A model generated the notes under the pieces. It did no database searches. It saw only the letters and a program-made list of their open reading frames with translations, and was not told the DNA's origin. From the NCBI GenBank assembly GCA_002733995.1, contig NVXR01000003.1, forward strand, positions 62,001-126,000: DNA of 64,000 nucleotides. The letters run 5' to 3'. The first letter of the stretch is position 1. Each line of letters begins with the position of its first letter. A program made the translations under genes and the position numbers. The DNA comes from Desulfotalea sp. (GTDB taxonomy: Bacteria > Desulfobacterota > Desulfobulbia > Desulfobulbales > Desulfocapsaceae). This document shows positions 8,689 through 18,802 of the stretch, in pieces.

Positions 8689-10863
8689 TTACTCTTTACA
8701 CTTAAACAATTTCAACATTTCAGTGAGGTTGGTTGCCAGATTACGTAATTCCTCGGCACTGGTATTTATTTTATTGCTATCTCTGGAGACGTCTTGGGTA
8801 GCTGTTTCCACTTCAACCACCTCCGATGCTATTTTCCTGGAGACAGCAGAGCTTTGTGCCACGTTTTTAGTAACCTTCGTTATCCCGACAGAGGCATTGG
8901 AAACATTTTGGGAAATTTCCTGGGTGGTAACTTTCTGTTCCTCAATTGCAGAAGCAATTGCAGAAGTCATGTTATCGACGTTCTTAATAACATGACCAAC
9001 CTGAAGTATTTCACCTATAGTTTCTTCAGTGGTCGTTTGAACATTCTCTATTTTTGTTTTAATTTCTAAAGTAGCCAGAGCCGTCTGGCTGGCGAGTTCC
9101 TTAATTTCATGTGCAACTACGGCAAAACCCTTGCCTGCTTCACCGGCACGGGCTGCTTCAATTGTTGCATTTAAAGCAAGCAGGTTTGTTTGATCTGAAA
9201 TCGCCGTTATGGTTTCAGTAACATGATTGATTTCTTGGGCCGCCTTGTTGAGTTCCTCCACTTTTTGGGATGCCGTCATTGATTGGGCAACAGCTTCTGC
9301 TGTTATGGTGCTTGTTTCTTCCGTATGCTTGGCAATTTCTGCAACAGTCGATGACATCTCTTCTGCTGCCGCGGCAACAATATTAACATTTGTAGCTGCT
9401 TCTTCACTGGCAGCTGCCACTGAATCCATATTATTGATCATCTCTTCTGCTGCGGCTGCTACCGTATTTGTCCTTAAACTTGTTTGTGAAGAACTTTTTA
9501 TAAGAGTTTTTGATATTACGGCAAGGTCTGTTGAAGAGTCATTCAAGCTATCTGCACCTGTTTGAATCTTTTTCAACATTCCACTTATATTCTCCACGAT
9601 CCTGTTAAGAGAGTCGTTCAATGTGCCAATTTCATCCGTTTTTGTATTCTCTAGTTTTTGAGAGAAATCACCGTCGGATACTGTCTTTGCAAATGAAGTC
9701 GCAAGTATTACAGGCTTGGTAATAATATTATTAAAGATAAAATAGACCGTTGCAAAAACCACACAACCGAGAAGCAGACACACAATCTGAAAGTAACTGT
9801 ACCATAATTGCTGTTTTTTCACGCGCCGTGCCACCTCATCTGAAATTGAGATTACTGCTGTATTCATTTCTTTGAGCAGTGTTTGATTTTCCCGAATGAT
9901 GAGACTTCGTAACATTATAAATTCTTTACTCTGGGGATTGGTTGCAAATATTTTAACCAAATTTCCTTTGAAATTTTTCCAGGTGGTTGCAACAATCTGC
10001 AGATCCGCGTTAATTTGTTCTGTATGCACGGGGGTAATAGAGGTGGCTTGTGCCCCATGGGGAACACTACCGCCATTGATGATGGCCTCTAAGGTTTTTT
10101 CAAAGATAAGAATATCTGCTAACACCATATTCTCGTTAGAGACGAGAGAGACATCGCTCGCCCTTTGTTTTGCACTAATTACCCCTCGAATATCTCCTAA
10201 TTTATAACCAGTTGCTAGGTCTTCTTTATAAAGTTCTTTTATTAAAGGCGGGATAGAATCGGCTGTCCCATGGCATATTAGGCAAGACGCTGAGATAATA
10301 AGTGGTTTGTACATATGCAAAAAAGATTCCCCATCTGTTGTAACTCTCTCCGAATAAATTTTACTTGGATCTATCGTCCCTCTATCTAGTTTTTTCAGTA
10401 CCGCTTCTTCATAAAAATCCGGTTTATTTTTGGGGTTACGATATTTTAAACTCGTCTGTCTAAATGAAAGAAGATCAGTCGAAGCAGCCGCCCCAACCGC
10501 TGTACCAGCCATTGCAGGCAGAAAACCTATAGACTCCTTTGTTAATTTAAATGTCCAGTTGTTGGTTCTGTCCATTTTCTTAATATCCGCTATGGTTTTA
10601 GCCATATGCGTTCTAATTGCAGCAATTACATTTATTGCCCTGATCGCTTCTTCTTCTTCGGAAATCGCTAACATATACGTTAAAGAATTTTTAGATATTC
10701 GTTGTGACAACATGCGCTGACGACCTGCGAGATTTATCACCATATTGTTATTTTCAACTATTCTTTCATTTTTGGAATTTAACAGGAAACCATAAAGTAC
10801 TATCAAAGCAATCAGCAGAGGAAACGGAATAGTAATGAGTAGAACCTTTGTCGACAATTTCAT
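8689..10863 (-). CDS. Methyl-accepting chemotaxis protein with periplasmic haem-type domain
   Basis: A 724-residue receptor. TM1 is at 7-29. A PilJ-N-like helix with [18 protein letters not shown] (43-60) comes next, then a DUF3365/Tll0287-like region with a CLICH haem c motif (C194, C197, H198), further helices, TM2 at about 353-377, HAMP, and a complete cytoplasmic signalling domain with the tip region around [20 protein letters not shown]. The covalent haem site suggests redox, oxygen or NO sensing linked to taxis. AAGGA precedes the ATG. No other chemotaxis gene is nearby. The gene is flanked on one side by the batD-batE remnant and on the other by the intact bat operon. Confidence 0.93.
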   Translation of the reverse strand: MKLSTKVLLITIPFPLLIALIVLYGFLLNSKNERIVENNNMVINLAGRQRMLSQRISKNSLTYMLAISEEEEAIRAINVIAAIRTHMAKTIADIKKMDRTNNWTFKLTKESIGFLPAMAGTAVGAAASTDLLSFRQTSLKYRNPKNKPDFYEEAVLKKLDRGTIDPSKIYSERVTTDGESFLHMYKPLIISASCLICHGTADSIPPLIKELYKEDLATGYKLGDIRGVISAKQRASDVSLVSNENMVLADILIFEKTLEAIINGGSVPHGAQATSITPVHTEQINADLQIVATTWKNFKGNLVKIFATNPQSKEFIMLRSLIIRENQTLLKEMNTAVISISDEVARRVKKQQLWYSYFQIVCLLLGCVVFATVYFIFNNIITKPVILATSFAKTVSDGDFSQKLENTKTDEIGTLNDSLNRIVENISGMLKKIQTGADSLNDSSTDLAVISKTLIKSSSQTSLRTNTVAAAAEEMINNMDSVAAASEEAATNVNIVAAAAEEMSSTVAEIAKHTEETSTITAEAVAQSMTASQKVEELNKAAQEINHVTETITAISDQTNLLALNATIEAARAGEAGKGFAVVAHEIKELASQTALATLEIKTKIENVQTTTEETIGEILQVGHVIKNVDNMTSAIASAIEEQKVTTQEISQNVSNASVGITKVTKNVAQSSAVSRKIASEVVEVETATQDVSRDSNKINTSAEELRNLATNLTEMLKLFKCKE

Positions 10864-11675
10864 AATATCCTTCTCCCTCTAATGGTTGTTTTTTAGCGAA
10901 AAAACATACAATTAAATTAAATAAGACAATATTTAAATGGCAATTAACATGTAAATAGCTCTAAACACGTCTTTATTTTTCTGAATGATTTTTATGTAGA
11001 ACGGATAAAACTATCAAGCTTCTTTGTGACTCATTTTTAGATGAGTACTGCAAATGTCGGTTATTGTTTCTGCTTTAAGATATGCCAGTTACTGGTCGTT
11101 TCTTCGTTCAGGAAATGAACAAAGCTGAAAGTGCCCCCCACGCTACTATCAATCCCGCAGATCCCATGAACATTGTATTGTTTGCAGGTAAGCGATTGAG
11201 AACACAAAATTACTTTTTTCATCTCTTCAAAGAGGAAAGATTCACACTGTTCACCAAAGATCAGCGCATACGGCACCTCTTTCTTCAGTGGCTTTTTTAG
11301 CAAACTCACTGGGATTCATTTGCATAAGTGTATTCAATGATTGTCGGCTACAACTCATATCATTTTTATCATCATGGATATAAACGCTTTGGAGAAGATG
11401 TCCTCCAAGCGTATTGTGGTGTTAAACTGTAGCACAAAAAAAAGTGACCATGTTAGGTTTTTGTTTAAAAAATAAATCATGATGAACGTTTTAACTATTT
11501 CAGCGTGTCCAGAATCTGCACATCTTGACCGCAAAAAAGAGGCTAAGTGACCGTTAAACAAACACCTTATAAATTATCGACATGGTCATTAGGAGGGCTG
11601 GAGGCTAAACATTAAGAAGGCAATTGCACAAGAAGTATTCAGATGAACGTAAACAACAAAACCAGAGATGGAGCA
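10864..11675. other. Intergenic region of about 0.8 kb, no convincing gene
   Basis: AT-rich. It contains overlapping short frames on both strands (for example 11061-11309 minus, GTG start) with no recognised family and no good Shine-Dalgarno sequence. An imperfect hairpin lies near 11386-11412. The last 75 bases match the flank of the bat remnant at 8304-8377. Confidence 0.5.
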
Positions 11676-12425
11676 TCATATTTTTCGACACACAGCCTCA
11701 ACCGACTCATTTTTCAGCCAGCCTTTTCTTCCTGCCCTGTCTCGTACATATGTATAATCCCCATGTTGTTTCACGGAGAACAATAAACGTCCTTCCTCAA
11801 TAGCCCCAATGGCCGTTGCACCTTCAAAAGGGGATATCTGGAGTTTAACATCACCTGCTATAACCACCTGTGGATTGTAGGTCTGATAGCGGTATACTGT
11901 TCCAATCACGCCAAGAGTAAGGAGACACGCAGCACTACAGCCGACAATCGGAAATGATTTTAGCCGCCCCTTGCTTTTAAAACGTAGAGATAAAACAATC
12001 ACCAGGATGAGCAGTCCGGCAAAAGCGCCCCATGTCCAACCATCAATGGAAAGAATTGAGAAAAACCGTTCAACCGCCCCCGGCTCTTCAATAAACAACC
12101 CCCTATCCTTTCGCACCTTCGCAAGATTGCCAAGAATATCTGGATCAGTAGGACGTAGCTTTAGAGCCCGCTCATAGTTGAGTACGGCGAGGCCAAACTC
12201 TCCTTTTTGAGCGTAACTGTTCGCCAGATTGTACAACAAGCCGGATCCCTTTCCCTCTTGACTCAGGATTGTTTCATAGGTCTCAATGGCCTTGGCATAA
12301 TCTCCTGTACTGTAGGCGGCATTTCCCGCATCAAAGCTGGTCTCCAGCTCTCCGGCATGCAAGAAGAGAGGAGAGGATAGGACAAGGAGGAGGGCATAGA
12401 TGCCAAGCAAATTACGTACATTCAT
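11676..12425 (-). CDS. batE: BatE: TPR and SH3-like protein
   Basis: A 249-residue protein with a signal peptide ending near FLHAGE, two to three TPR motifs (about 28-100, e.g. NAAYSTGDYAKAIETYETIL), two hydrophobic segments (about 130-147 and 160-178) and a C-terminal SH3-like region (about 188-245) ending in GRKGWLKNESVEAV. It is the last gene of the bat operon, and its ATG overlaps the batD stop (ATGA). Bat proteins are thought to act at the inner membrane and periplasm in stress or oxygen tolerance, but their biochemistry is unsettled. Its 3' end has a decayed copy at 8304-8660. Confidence 0.85.
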   Translation of the reverse strand: MNVRNLLGIYALLLVLSSPLFLHAGELETSFDAGNAAYSTGDYAKAIETYETILSQEGKGSGLLYNLANSYAQKGEFGLAVLNYERALKLRPTDPDILGNLAKVRKDRGLFIEEPGAVERFFSILSIDGWTWGAFAGLLILVIVLSLRFKSKGRLKSFPIVGCSAACLLTLGVIGTVYRYQTYNPQVVIAGDVKLQISPFEGATAIGAIEEGRLLFSVKQHGDYTYVRDRAGRKGWLKNESVEAVCRKI

Positions 12426-14248
12426 TTCAATTTCTCCAACTCAGTTTTCAGTTCCAAAAAATAGCTCGCCATCTCTTCCGACGAAAGTGTCGCACCACCA
12501 TATGCAGCCTCTTCAGCCCGCGCAAAAATCACAACCAAGGGGGACAAGTCTGCAAGTTGATTTTTCAGGTCAGTAAGACTGATTGCCGCAGCCGTCTCCA
12601 ACCTGGACGCCCCAACATAGTTCTGGATTGCGGTTCGGCAGCATTGCAAAAAAAGTGTGCCGTTAGCCTGATTTTTAGCACGTTCCACTTCCCGCAGATC
12701 CTTTTCTAACTGGCCTTGCTTTTTCTTCACGAGGCTGCGTCCGCCACAGCCGTCACCCTTTTGCCGCCGCCAGTGCAACCAGAGGAGCACCGCGATGCAC
12801 AGAAGACATACAGCAGAAATAAACACAAACCACGCTTGTTGAAATAGGGGCACAAGACTGCCGTGCAGAGTGCCGATCTCAAGCCGAATCGGGGCTAGGT
12901 TTATCGAGGATTGGACCTGTCTCGAAAGCATTTTAAAGGGCAGTGGAGAAGCCGTTGCGGCCGAATGACCACCAGGGGCCCGTGAATTCGATAGAGCAAT
13001 CCCTCTGCCTTCTTCTCCCCCGGCTTCAAGGCCCTGTACCTCTAGAGGAATAGGGTCACTTTGTAGCGTTACATATTTCTTAACACTTGGATCAAAATAG
13101 CTAAAAGAAACAGAAGGGATTGCAACAACCCCAGACTGTTTTACCACAATGGCCTGTTCAAAGGTTTTTTGCCCTGTAGCCCTTTCACTATTACGGCTAA
13201 AATCTGAGGTTGGAGAATAGGTTTTCCACAACCGAGTTTTAGGAAAAACAGGTGCTTCCACCCTATTGAAATTACCCTCCCCGGCAACAACCATGGTCAG
13301 AGTAATTGGCTCTCCAACTTCTACCTTCAACGGTAAACCCCTCACGCTCAGGCTAAAACGACCTATGGCTCCGGTAAAACTTTCGGGTCTGCCTTTTTCT
13401 GGTAACGGCAGAACATTAAAGACGATCCCTGGACTTTTCACCACTATCGCTTTTCGTTGCACATTGCCAAAAAAGTTATCAAACATGCCCCCTCCAAAGG
13501 GTGACGTGCTCTGTCGCTTAGGGGCTATAAGTAATGAGGCGTCCAAACTGAATTTGATTAAATGGCTACCCGTCTTTATTCCTGCAAGGCTTGTTTGCCA
13601 GGTGAGGACATGAAACAGCACACCATCAACAATTTCTTGCTTCTGCTCGGGGTCATTGTCCAGTTGTGGCATGACAACACCATCGGCGGACAAGGTTGGC
13701 AAGGTGTTAAGATCGATCCGGTAATTCTGGTTAAAATACGCCTTCAGAGTTATGGGAACGATCTCACCGGGGAAGTGATCTCCAGTTTCCGACATAGTGA
13801 TAAACGCTATGTCATTGACAGTTTTCGCTCCGTTTTGAATCGATGTATGTTGCACACCAACTCCAGTCACTTCAAAGGGAATACTCTTGGTTGATAACGT
13901 CCCCCCCTCAACACGTACCGTTATAGGTGGAAGGGTATACTTTCCTGGCTGTAGGGCCTGAACAATATAATTATAGGTGACAGAGGAGGTCTTTTCCCAA
14001 TTAACAAGCGTGATCTGGCTCGACTGCCCCCGTGGGTGCAACTTGATATTTTCAATCTCAGGTAACTCTATCCCAGCATTTCTCCCCATTCCACTGACAA
14101 CGATAGCCAGTCTTGCGCCTTCATCTACGGCAAAAGTATGGCGACTGAGTGTCGCTTCGACTGAGACATCAGCCGCCAGCACGAAGTTATCCCCCAAAAT
14201 GGCCAGCATCATAAATACAGCCAGTGTAAAGATACAACGATTACGCAT
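12422..14248 (-). CDS. batD: BatD family protein
   Basis: A 608-residue protein with a signal peptide (MRNRCIFTLAVFMMLAILG, cleaved near VLAAD), tandem periplasmic beta-rich domains (about 25-420, starting VEATLSRHTFAVDEGARLAI), a TM at about 475-495 (AVCLLCIAVLLWLHW) and a cytoplasmic helical tail. This is the BatD architecture. GTG and TTG codons lie just upstream, but AAGGA spacing favours the ATG at 14248, which overlaps the batBC stop (TGATG). It is co-transcribed with batA, batBC and batE. Confidence 0.88.
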   Translation of the reverse strand: MRNRCIFTLAVFMMLAILGDNFVLAADVSVEATLSRHTFAVDEGARLAIVVSGMGRNAGIELPEIENIKLHPRGQSSQITLVNWEKTSSVTYNYIVQALQPGKYTLPPITVRVEGGTLSTKSIPFEVTGVGVQHTSIQNGAKTVNDIAFITMSETGDHFPGEIVPITLKAYFNQNYRIDLNTLPTLSADGVVMPQLDNDPEQKQEIVDGVLFHVLTWQTSLAGIKTGSHLIKFSLDASLLIAPKRQSTSPFGGGMFDNFFGNVQRKAIVVKSPGIVFNVLPLPEKGRPESFTGAIGRFSLSVRGLPLKVEVGEPITLTMVVAGEGNFNRVEAPVFPKTRLWKTYSPTSDFSRNSERATGQKTFEQAIVVKQSGVVAIPSVSFSYFDPSVKKYVTLQSDPIPLEVQGLEAGGEEGRGIALSNSRAPGGHSAATASPLPFKMLSRQVQSSINLAPIRLEIGTLHGSLVPLFQQAWFVFISAVCLLCIAVLLWLHWRRQKGDGCGGRSLVKKKQGQLEKDLREVERAKNQANGTLFLQCCRTAIQNYVGASRLETAAAISLTDLKNQLADLSPLVVIFARAEEAAYGGATLSSEEMASYFLELKTELEKLK

Positions 14249-16200
14249 CACCAATCCTTTTCTGTTTCATTGTCGCCTGCACCAGCCGAAGGGATAAAAT
14301 TAAGTTCACCTTCCTGATTTTTAAGTGCATTGAGGAGCCGTTCCGCTTCTTCTCTAGTCATCTTCCCCTCTTTCTGCCGCATTACGTCCCTCTCGGCCTG
14401 CTCTTTTGCAAGCTGTTCCTTGGACTTCATGTCCTCACCAGTTCCGTTGATTGCTTGAGGGGACTCAGAAGATTTAAGTGTATCCGTATCTTTATCCTCT
14501 TCTGGCTGCGAGTCCTGTTGCTCAGCCCCGGCCTGCTGCGTATCCTTCATGTCAGTAGCGCCACTATCCTGCTGGTTATCACTGGAATCTGAGCCACTAT
14601 CCTGTTGCTTATCATTTTTGCCATCCCCCTTCTTTTGGGAGCCATCCTGGGAGTTGTTCCCCTTTTGTTTGTCTTGTCCGTCCTGATCCTGGGGCTGCTC
14701 CTGCATCTGCTTTTTCAGCTCTTCCAGCTGTTTTGTAATCATAGTGCGGTTGTTTTTCGCCTTTTCATCTTCGGGAACAAGCTTCAGGACAGAATCAAGA
14801 GAAGAAACTGCCTGTTCCCACTCCTCCACAGTTGCCTCAGTATCTCCCTGCCGACTTTCCATTCCCTTTTGGAAATGACTGTTACCTAAATTAAAGTATG
14901 CCTTTTTCTGTAGCTGAAGATCTTCACTTGTAAGCGCCTCGGTAAAGGCCTCAATGGCATCGGTATACATGTTATTTTTATAGGAACTGGCACCAAAATT
15001 ATATTGTAATTCAGGGGAATGTGGCGAATTCTGCAGCTGCTGCCTATAATATTCAGCTGCCCCCAGATAATCTTCGGCTGCAAAGGCATCCTCCCCGGCA
15101 GAGGCTTTCGCCCCGGTGTGCCCAACGAGAAGCAACAACAGCACCAGAGCACTGATTTCTTTTTTCGTTTTTCTGGAGTTCATCAGGGTCTTTAAAAATG
15201 CTTGTTGGCCATTTTTCCTTGTCTCACCGAGTAGGAGCTCCAAAACAAGAAACACAAATGCCCCGGCAAGGGGCCACTCGAATCTATCAATGGCGACCTT
15301 GTGGCGTCGTTCGATAAGCTCCTCTTTTGGAATCAAAGAAAGTTTTTGCCGATAAATCGTCTCAAGCCCTTCCCCGGCATTGCCCAGAGGGGCATAGATT
15401 CCCCCCGTCACCTCCGCAATTTTTTTCAGAGTCATCTCATCAAGTTTAGAGGTAACATATTTCCCGGCACTGTCTTTAACAAAACCTTTTCCTCCTGGAA
15501 GCGGAATCAATTCTCCCCCACTTGTGCCAACACCTACCGTGTAGATGGTGAGCCCCTCCAATGCATATTTTTCGGCCGCAGCGGCAGCATCACCTTCAAG
15601 ATTTTCACCATCGGTCAAAATAATGAGAATTTTATGATTGGCACCGTTTGTAAGAACGGTTGCAGCCGCCTCTATCACCCCCTCAATATTGGTTCCACCA
15701 CGGGGGATGATGTCAGTTGAAACGGCAGAAAGTGACTGTTCAAAGGCCTCATAATCAATGGTAAGAGGGCACATAAGGAACGAACTTCCCGCAAACGGCA
15801 GAAGTCCAACCCGATCCCCATCCAGCTGCTGAACAAAATCAAGGATGGCAAGATGCGCCCTCTTGAGCCTGTTAGGTTTTATGTCTTCAGCAAGCATACT
15901 CCTAGACGTATCAAGGGCAAAAAGGAGATCTATACCTTTACGTTTCACATCGACCCATTCAACCCCATACTGGGGCCGGGCGAGGGCCGCAAAAAGAAAA
16001 AACACAGCAAGAAGCAACAGACCATTTTTATACCGTCTTCTGCTTCTTGAAACATTTTTCGTTAAGCGATCAATTAACTTCTGTGAGGCAAAATGAGCAA
16101 GAGCCATCCGCCGCTTTTTCTGCAACAGATGCAAGACTACAGCAAGTAAAAAGCAGCTAAAAAGTCCGACAATGAGCCAGAGTGGTTGTGCAAAAGTCAT
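14248..16200 (-). CDS. BatB-BatC fusion: VWA domain plus TPR protein
   Basis: A 650-residue fusion. Residues 1-325 are BatB-like: TM at about 6-24 and 60-76, a VWA domain with MIDAS DTSRS at 97-101, and a closing TM near 305-320. A second hydrophobic segment (SALVLLLLLVGHTGAKASAG) looks like a former BatC signal peptide. TPRs follow (about 365-480), then a very hydrophilic Q/D/S/K-rich stretch (about 490-600). No Shine-Dalgarno sequence marks a separate batC start. The long frame begins at 16305, but GGGAG before the ATG at 16200 and the overlap otherwise created with batA support 16200. Confidence 0.87.
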   Translation of the reverse strand: MTFAQPLWLIVGLFSCFLLAVVLHLLQKKRRMALAHFASQKLIDRLTKNVSRSRRRYKNGLLLLAVFFLFAALARPQYGVEWVDVKRKGIDLLFALDTSRSMLAEDIKPNRLKRAHLAILDFVQQLDGDRVGLLPFAGSSFLMCPLTIDYEAFEQSLSAVSTDIIPRGGTNIEGVIEAAATVLTNGANHKILIILTDGENLEGDAAAAAEKYALEGLTIYTVGVGTSGGELIPLPGGKGFVKDSAGKYVTSKLDEMTLKKIAEVTGGIYAPLGNAGEGLETIYRQKLSLIPKEELIERRHKVAIDRFEWPLAGAFVFLVLELLLGETRKNGQQAFLKTLMNSRKTKKEISALVLLLLLVGHTGAKASAGEDAFAAEDYLGAAEYYRQQLQNSPHSPELQYNFGASSYKNNMYTDAIEAFTEALTSEDLQLQKKAYFNLGNSHFQKGMESRQGDTEATVEEWEQAVSSLDSVLKLVPEDEKAKNNRTMITKQLEELKKQMQEQPQDQDGQDKQKGNNSQDGSQKKGDGKNDKQQDSGSDSSDNQQDSGATDMKDTQQAGAEQQDSQPEEDKDTDTLKSSESPQAINGTGEDMKSKEQLAKEQAERDVMRQKEGKMTREEAERLLNALKNQEGELNFIPSAGAGDNETEKDW

Positions 16201-16210
16201 AGGAGCTCCC

Positions 16211-17197
16211 TTACGGCACACGCTTTCTAGACTGGTAGGTTTCCAGTCCAAGTAAAACGAAAATACAGAAAACCAGATAGGGAAAAAGCTCCCGGTAGTT
16301 CTCAAATTTCTTTATAGTTCTGGTCGTGGTCTCCATACTGTTGATTGCCTTGTAAATCTGAGCAAGAGACGCGGTATCTGTGGCTCGAAAGTATGTGGCC
16401 CCAGTCATATCAGCAACCTCCTTGAGGGTCTTTTCATCAATGTCCACCCTCACCCGGATCAGCTTTCTCCTGCCAAAGGCGTCAGTTACCGGTATTGGGG
16501 CTTCTCCCCTTGTTCCAGCGCCAATGGTATACACCTTGATGTCAAGTGTTTCAGCCGCCTCCGCCGCCACAAGTGGGGGGATACGTCCAGCGTTATTCAT
16601 ACCATCCGTGAGAAGAATCAAAATTTTCGACTTGGACTTTCGATCACGAAGCCGATTGATGCCACTACCTATGGCAGAGCCTATGGCAGTACCATCTTCG
16701 ACCATGCCTATTTGTATTGACTCCAATCGCTTCCGAAGCCAGCTGTGGTCGAGGGTCAAGGGACTTACGAGGTAAGGACGGCCACCAAAGGCGAGCAAGC
16801 CAATGCGATCATTGGGCCGCTGTTCAATAAACTCATCCACCACTTTTTTTACCACCTCTAGACGGTTAGTAGGTTTTCCGCCCAGGGTAAAATCCATTGC
16901 CTCCATAGAGCCAGAAACATCAACAGCTAAAAGAATATCTATCCCCGAAGCCTCGATTTCGATATTGCTGCTGCCAATCTGGGGCCGGGCCACAGCAAAA
17001 ATCAACAGGACAAGAGTTACGAGTCTTAAGAGCATGGCCAAATGTCCTGGCCGCGTTTTTTTAGCGGAGGCCAACTTACCCACAATGGAGGTGGTAGAGA
17101 ACAGCAGGGCAGGGGCCTTGCCCCTTCTACCAAATAAATAAGCAACAACAGGTATCAGACAAATCAACCAAAGGAATTCAGGGTGTAGAAATCTCAT
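16211..17197 (-). CDS. batA: BatA: membrane VWA-domain protein
   Basis: A 328-residue protein with TMs near 7-22 and 55-75, a VWA domain with MIDAS DVSGS in LLAVDVSGSMEAMDF, the LLTDGMNN strand, and a final TM near 305-320. Length and layout match BatA. The start overlaps the preceding stop (ATGA) and has GGAGGGGGA upstream. It is in tight operon linkage with the DUF4381 gene before it and batBC 10 bases after it. Confidence 0.9.
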   Translation of the reverse strand: MRFLHPEFLWLICLIPVVAYLFGRRGKAPALLFSTTSIVGKLASAKKTRPGHLAMLLRLVTLVLLIFAVARPQIGSSNIEIEASGIDILLAVDVSGSMEAMDFTLGGKPTNRLEVVKKVVDEFIEQRPNDRIGLLAFGGRPYLVSPLTLDHSWLRKRLESIQIGMVEDGTAIGSAIGSGINRLRDRKSKSKILILLTDGMNNAGRIPPLVAAEAAETLDIKVYTIGAGTRGEAPIPVTDAFGRRKLIRVRVDIDEKTLKEVADMTGATYFRATDTASLAQIYKAINSMETTTRTIKKFENYRELFPYLVFCIFVLLGLETYQSRKRVP

Positions 17198-17880
17198 TGT
17201 TCCCCCTCCATATCGCCAGGACTTGGACGGGTTGAGTTAACAAAGGTTACAACCGCTTGTTCCATTACCAACAGGTTTTGCTCATCCGGGATCTGATGGG
17301 CAAACTTTGCCATATCAGCCTGTTCAAGACAGCTCTGCAGCTCGCCCCTGTAGAGGCCAAGCTTTGTATCGGATGAATCTCTGAGACTACAGAGAAATTC
17401 TCCGGTGGTCTTTCGCGTGGTCTTAATGGCAAATCGTTGTTCGATATAATAACGTAAAATCTGTCCAGCCCTGTCCATATAAAGGCGTCCCTGTCCATTA
17501 CTCTGATAGGTTTTAGCATCTTCAAGGTCGGCCAGCGCACGTTCCCAGGGCGGTATAACCGGTGCAACACACCTGCGACCTCTTCTTTTAAAAAACCAGA
17601 ACACCAACGCGGCTACGACAAGCACAACAAGGACAGCTAGCAGAATATACAGATAGGGTAGACGGCCTTTGGTTGGGACAACACCATAAATATCGTAAAG
17701 ATCAAGAGCTTGCCCTTGTCCCTGCGGCATCTGGGCCATCTGTGGCGTCTGCTGGCCACTGTTCTGAGCCATTGATTGAGGATTTTTCATGAGAGTCAAG
17801 GAACCCTCTTCAGCTCTTGCCCCATGTACATGTGCCATAAATGCCACCAGCAAAGCTATGATACATACACCTTTTTTCAT
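17194..17880 (-). CDS. DUF4381-type membrane protein of the bat operon
   Basis: A 228-residue protein with a signal peptide (MKKGVCIIALLVAFMAH, cleaved near ARAEE), a Q/M-rich linker (about 30-60), a TM at 76-96 (YLYILLAVLVVLVVAALVFW) and a cytoplasmic helical domain with PPWERALADLEDAKTY. This matches DUF4381 proteins found between DUF58 and batA genes. It overlaps both neighbours by 4 bases. Function unknown; probably a scaffold of the complex. Confidence 0.82.
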   Translation of the reverse strand: MKKGVCIIALLVAFMAHVHGARAEEGSLTLMKNPQSMAQNSGQQTPQMAQMPQGQGQALDLYDIYGVVPTKGRLPYLYILLAVLVVLVVAALVFWFFKRRGRRCVAPVIPPWERALADLEDAKTYQSNGQGRLYMDRAGQILRYYIEQRFAIKTTRKTTGEFLCSLRDSSDTKLGLYRGELQSCLEQADMAKFAHQIPDEQNLLVMEQAVVTFVNSTRPSPGDMEGEQ

Positions 17881-18797
17881 AGGGCCCTCTTTTTTCTAGC
17901 TCTGAAAAAACTCAAGAGAGGGGGCAAATACGATCGATCTGTCCGCAGATCAAGAAGATCAATCCCCGCAAGGCGCATGCTCTTATGGATCAGTTTCTGT
18001 CTGATCCTTGCGATTTCACTGTATTCCCGCCGCACTTCAGGATCTGAGGTGTTCACTTCAACCTGTTCACCACTCTCGGCATCTTCTAAGGTAATCCAAC
18101 CAACATCAGGAAGTTCATATTCTCTTGGATCGGACACAAAGAGGCTGATGAGATCGTGACGCCTGTTGGTTATCTGCAATTTAGGCTGCATGAGCTTTAC
18201 TTCCTCCTCAAACTCACCTGGAAGGGCAAAGTCTGAGATAAGAAAGGAAACACATTTCCTCTTCATCACCCGATTTACAAAGTCGAGGGCGCCTTTAACA
18301 TCGGTCTTTACTCCCTTGGGCTGAAAATATAGAATTTCCCGTATGATTCTCAGGATGTGGCCCCTCCCCTTTTTAGGGGGGATATACAGTTCGGTGGCGT
18401 CTGTAAACAATACCAAACCCACCTTATCGTTGTTACGCACCGCTGAAAAAGCCAAAACAGAACCAAGCTCTGCCATCAACTCCCGCTTAGAAGAGGTGGA
18501 AGAACCAAATTCCCCCGAGCCGCTGATATCAATCATGAGCATGATCGTCAGCTCCCGCTCTTCTGTGAATTTTTTGATATGGGGTATTCCGGTTCTAGCC
18601 GTTACGTTCCAGTCAATGGTCCTGATGTCGTCCCCCGGTACATACTCCCGGACCTCATCAAAATTCATGCCGCGACCTTTGAACACCGACTGGTAATTGC
18701 CTGCAAGACTGTCATTAACCAAGCGGTTAGTGCGAACTTCAATCTGACGGACTTTTTTTAGTATGTCCCTGGTAAGTTGAGTATCAATTGCTTGCAT
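17877..18797 (-). CDS. DUF58 protein of the bat operon
   Basis: A 306-residue soluble protein with the DUF58 core YVPGDDIRTIDWNVTARTG (residues 49-67) followed by a VWA-like fold (MLMIDISGSGEFG with a DISGS metal site). DUF58 proteins nearly always pair with MoxR ATPases, as here with a 5-base gap, and are thought to be their clients or adaptors. No membrane segment is seen. Confidence 0.9.
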   Translation of the reverse strand: MQAIDTQLTRDILKKVRQIEVRTNRLVNDSLAGNYQSVFKGRGMNFDEVREYVPGDDIRTIDWNVTARTGIPHIKKFTEERELTIMLMIDISGSGEFGSSTSSKRELMAELGSVLAFSAVRNNDKVGLVLFTDATELYIPPKKGRGHILRIIREILYFQPKGVKTDVKGALDFVNRVMKRKCVSFLISDFALPGEFEEEVKLMQPKLQITNRRHDLISLFVSDPREYELPDVGWITLEDAESGEQVEVNTSDPEVRREYSEIARIRQKLIHKSMRLAGIDLLDLRTDRSYLPPLLSFFRARKKRAL

Positions 18798-18802
18798 AGC
18801 TG

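Noticed and set aside
11061..11309. Minus-strand frame of 82 codons (GTG start), with a possible frameshifted N-terminus from an ATG further upstream
   Set aside because: No family, no Shine-Dalgarno sequence, and a competing plus-strand frame; not enough to call a gene.
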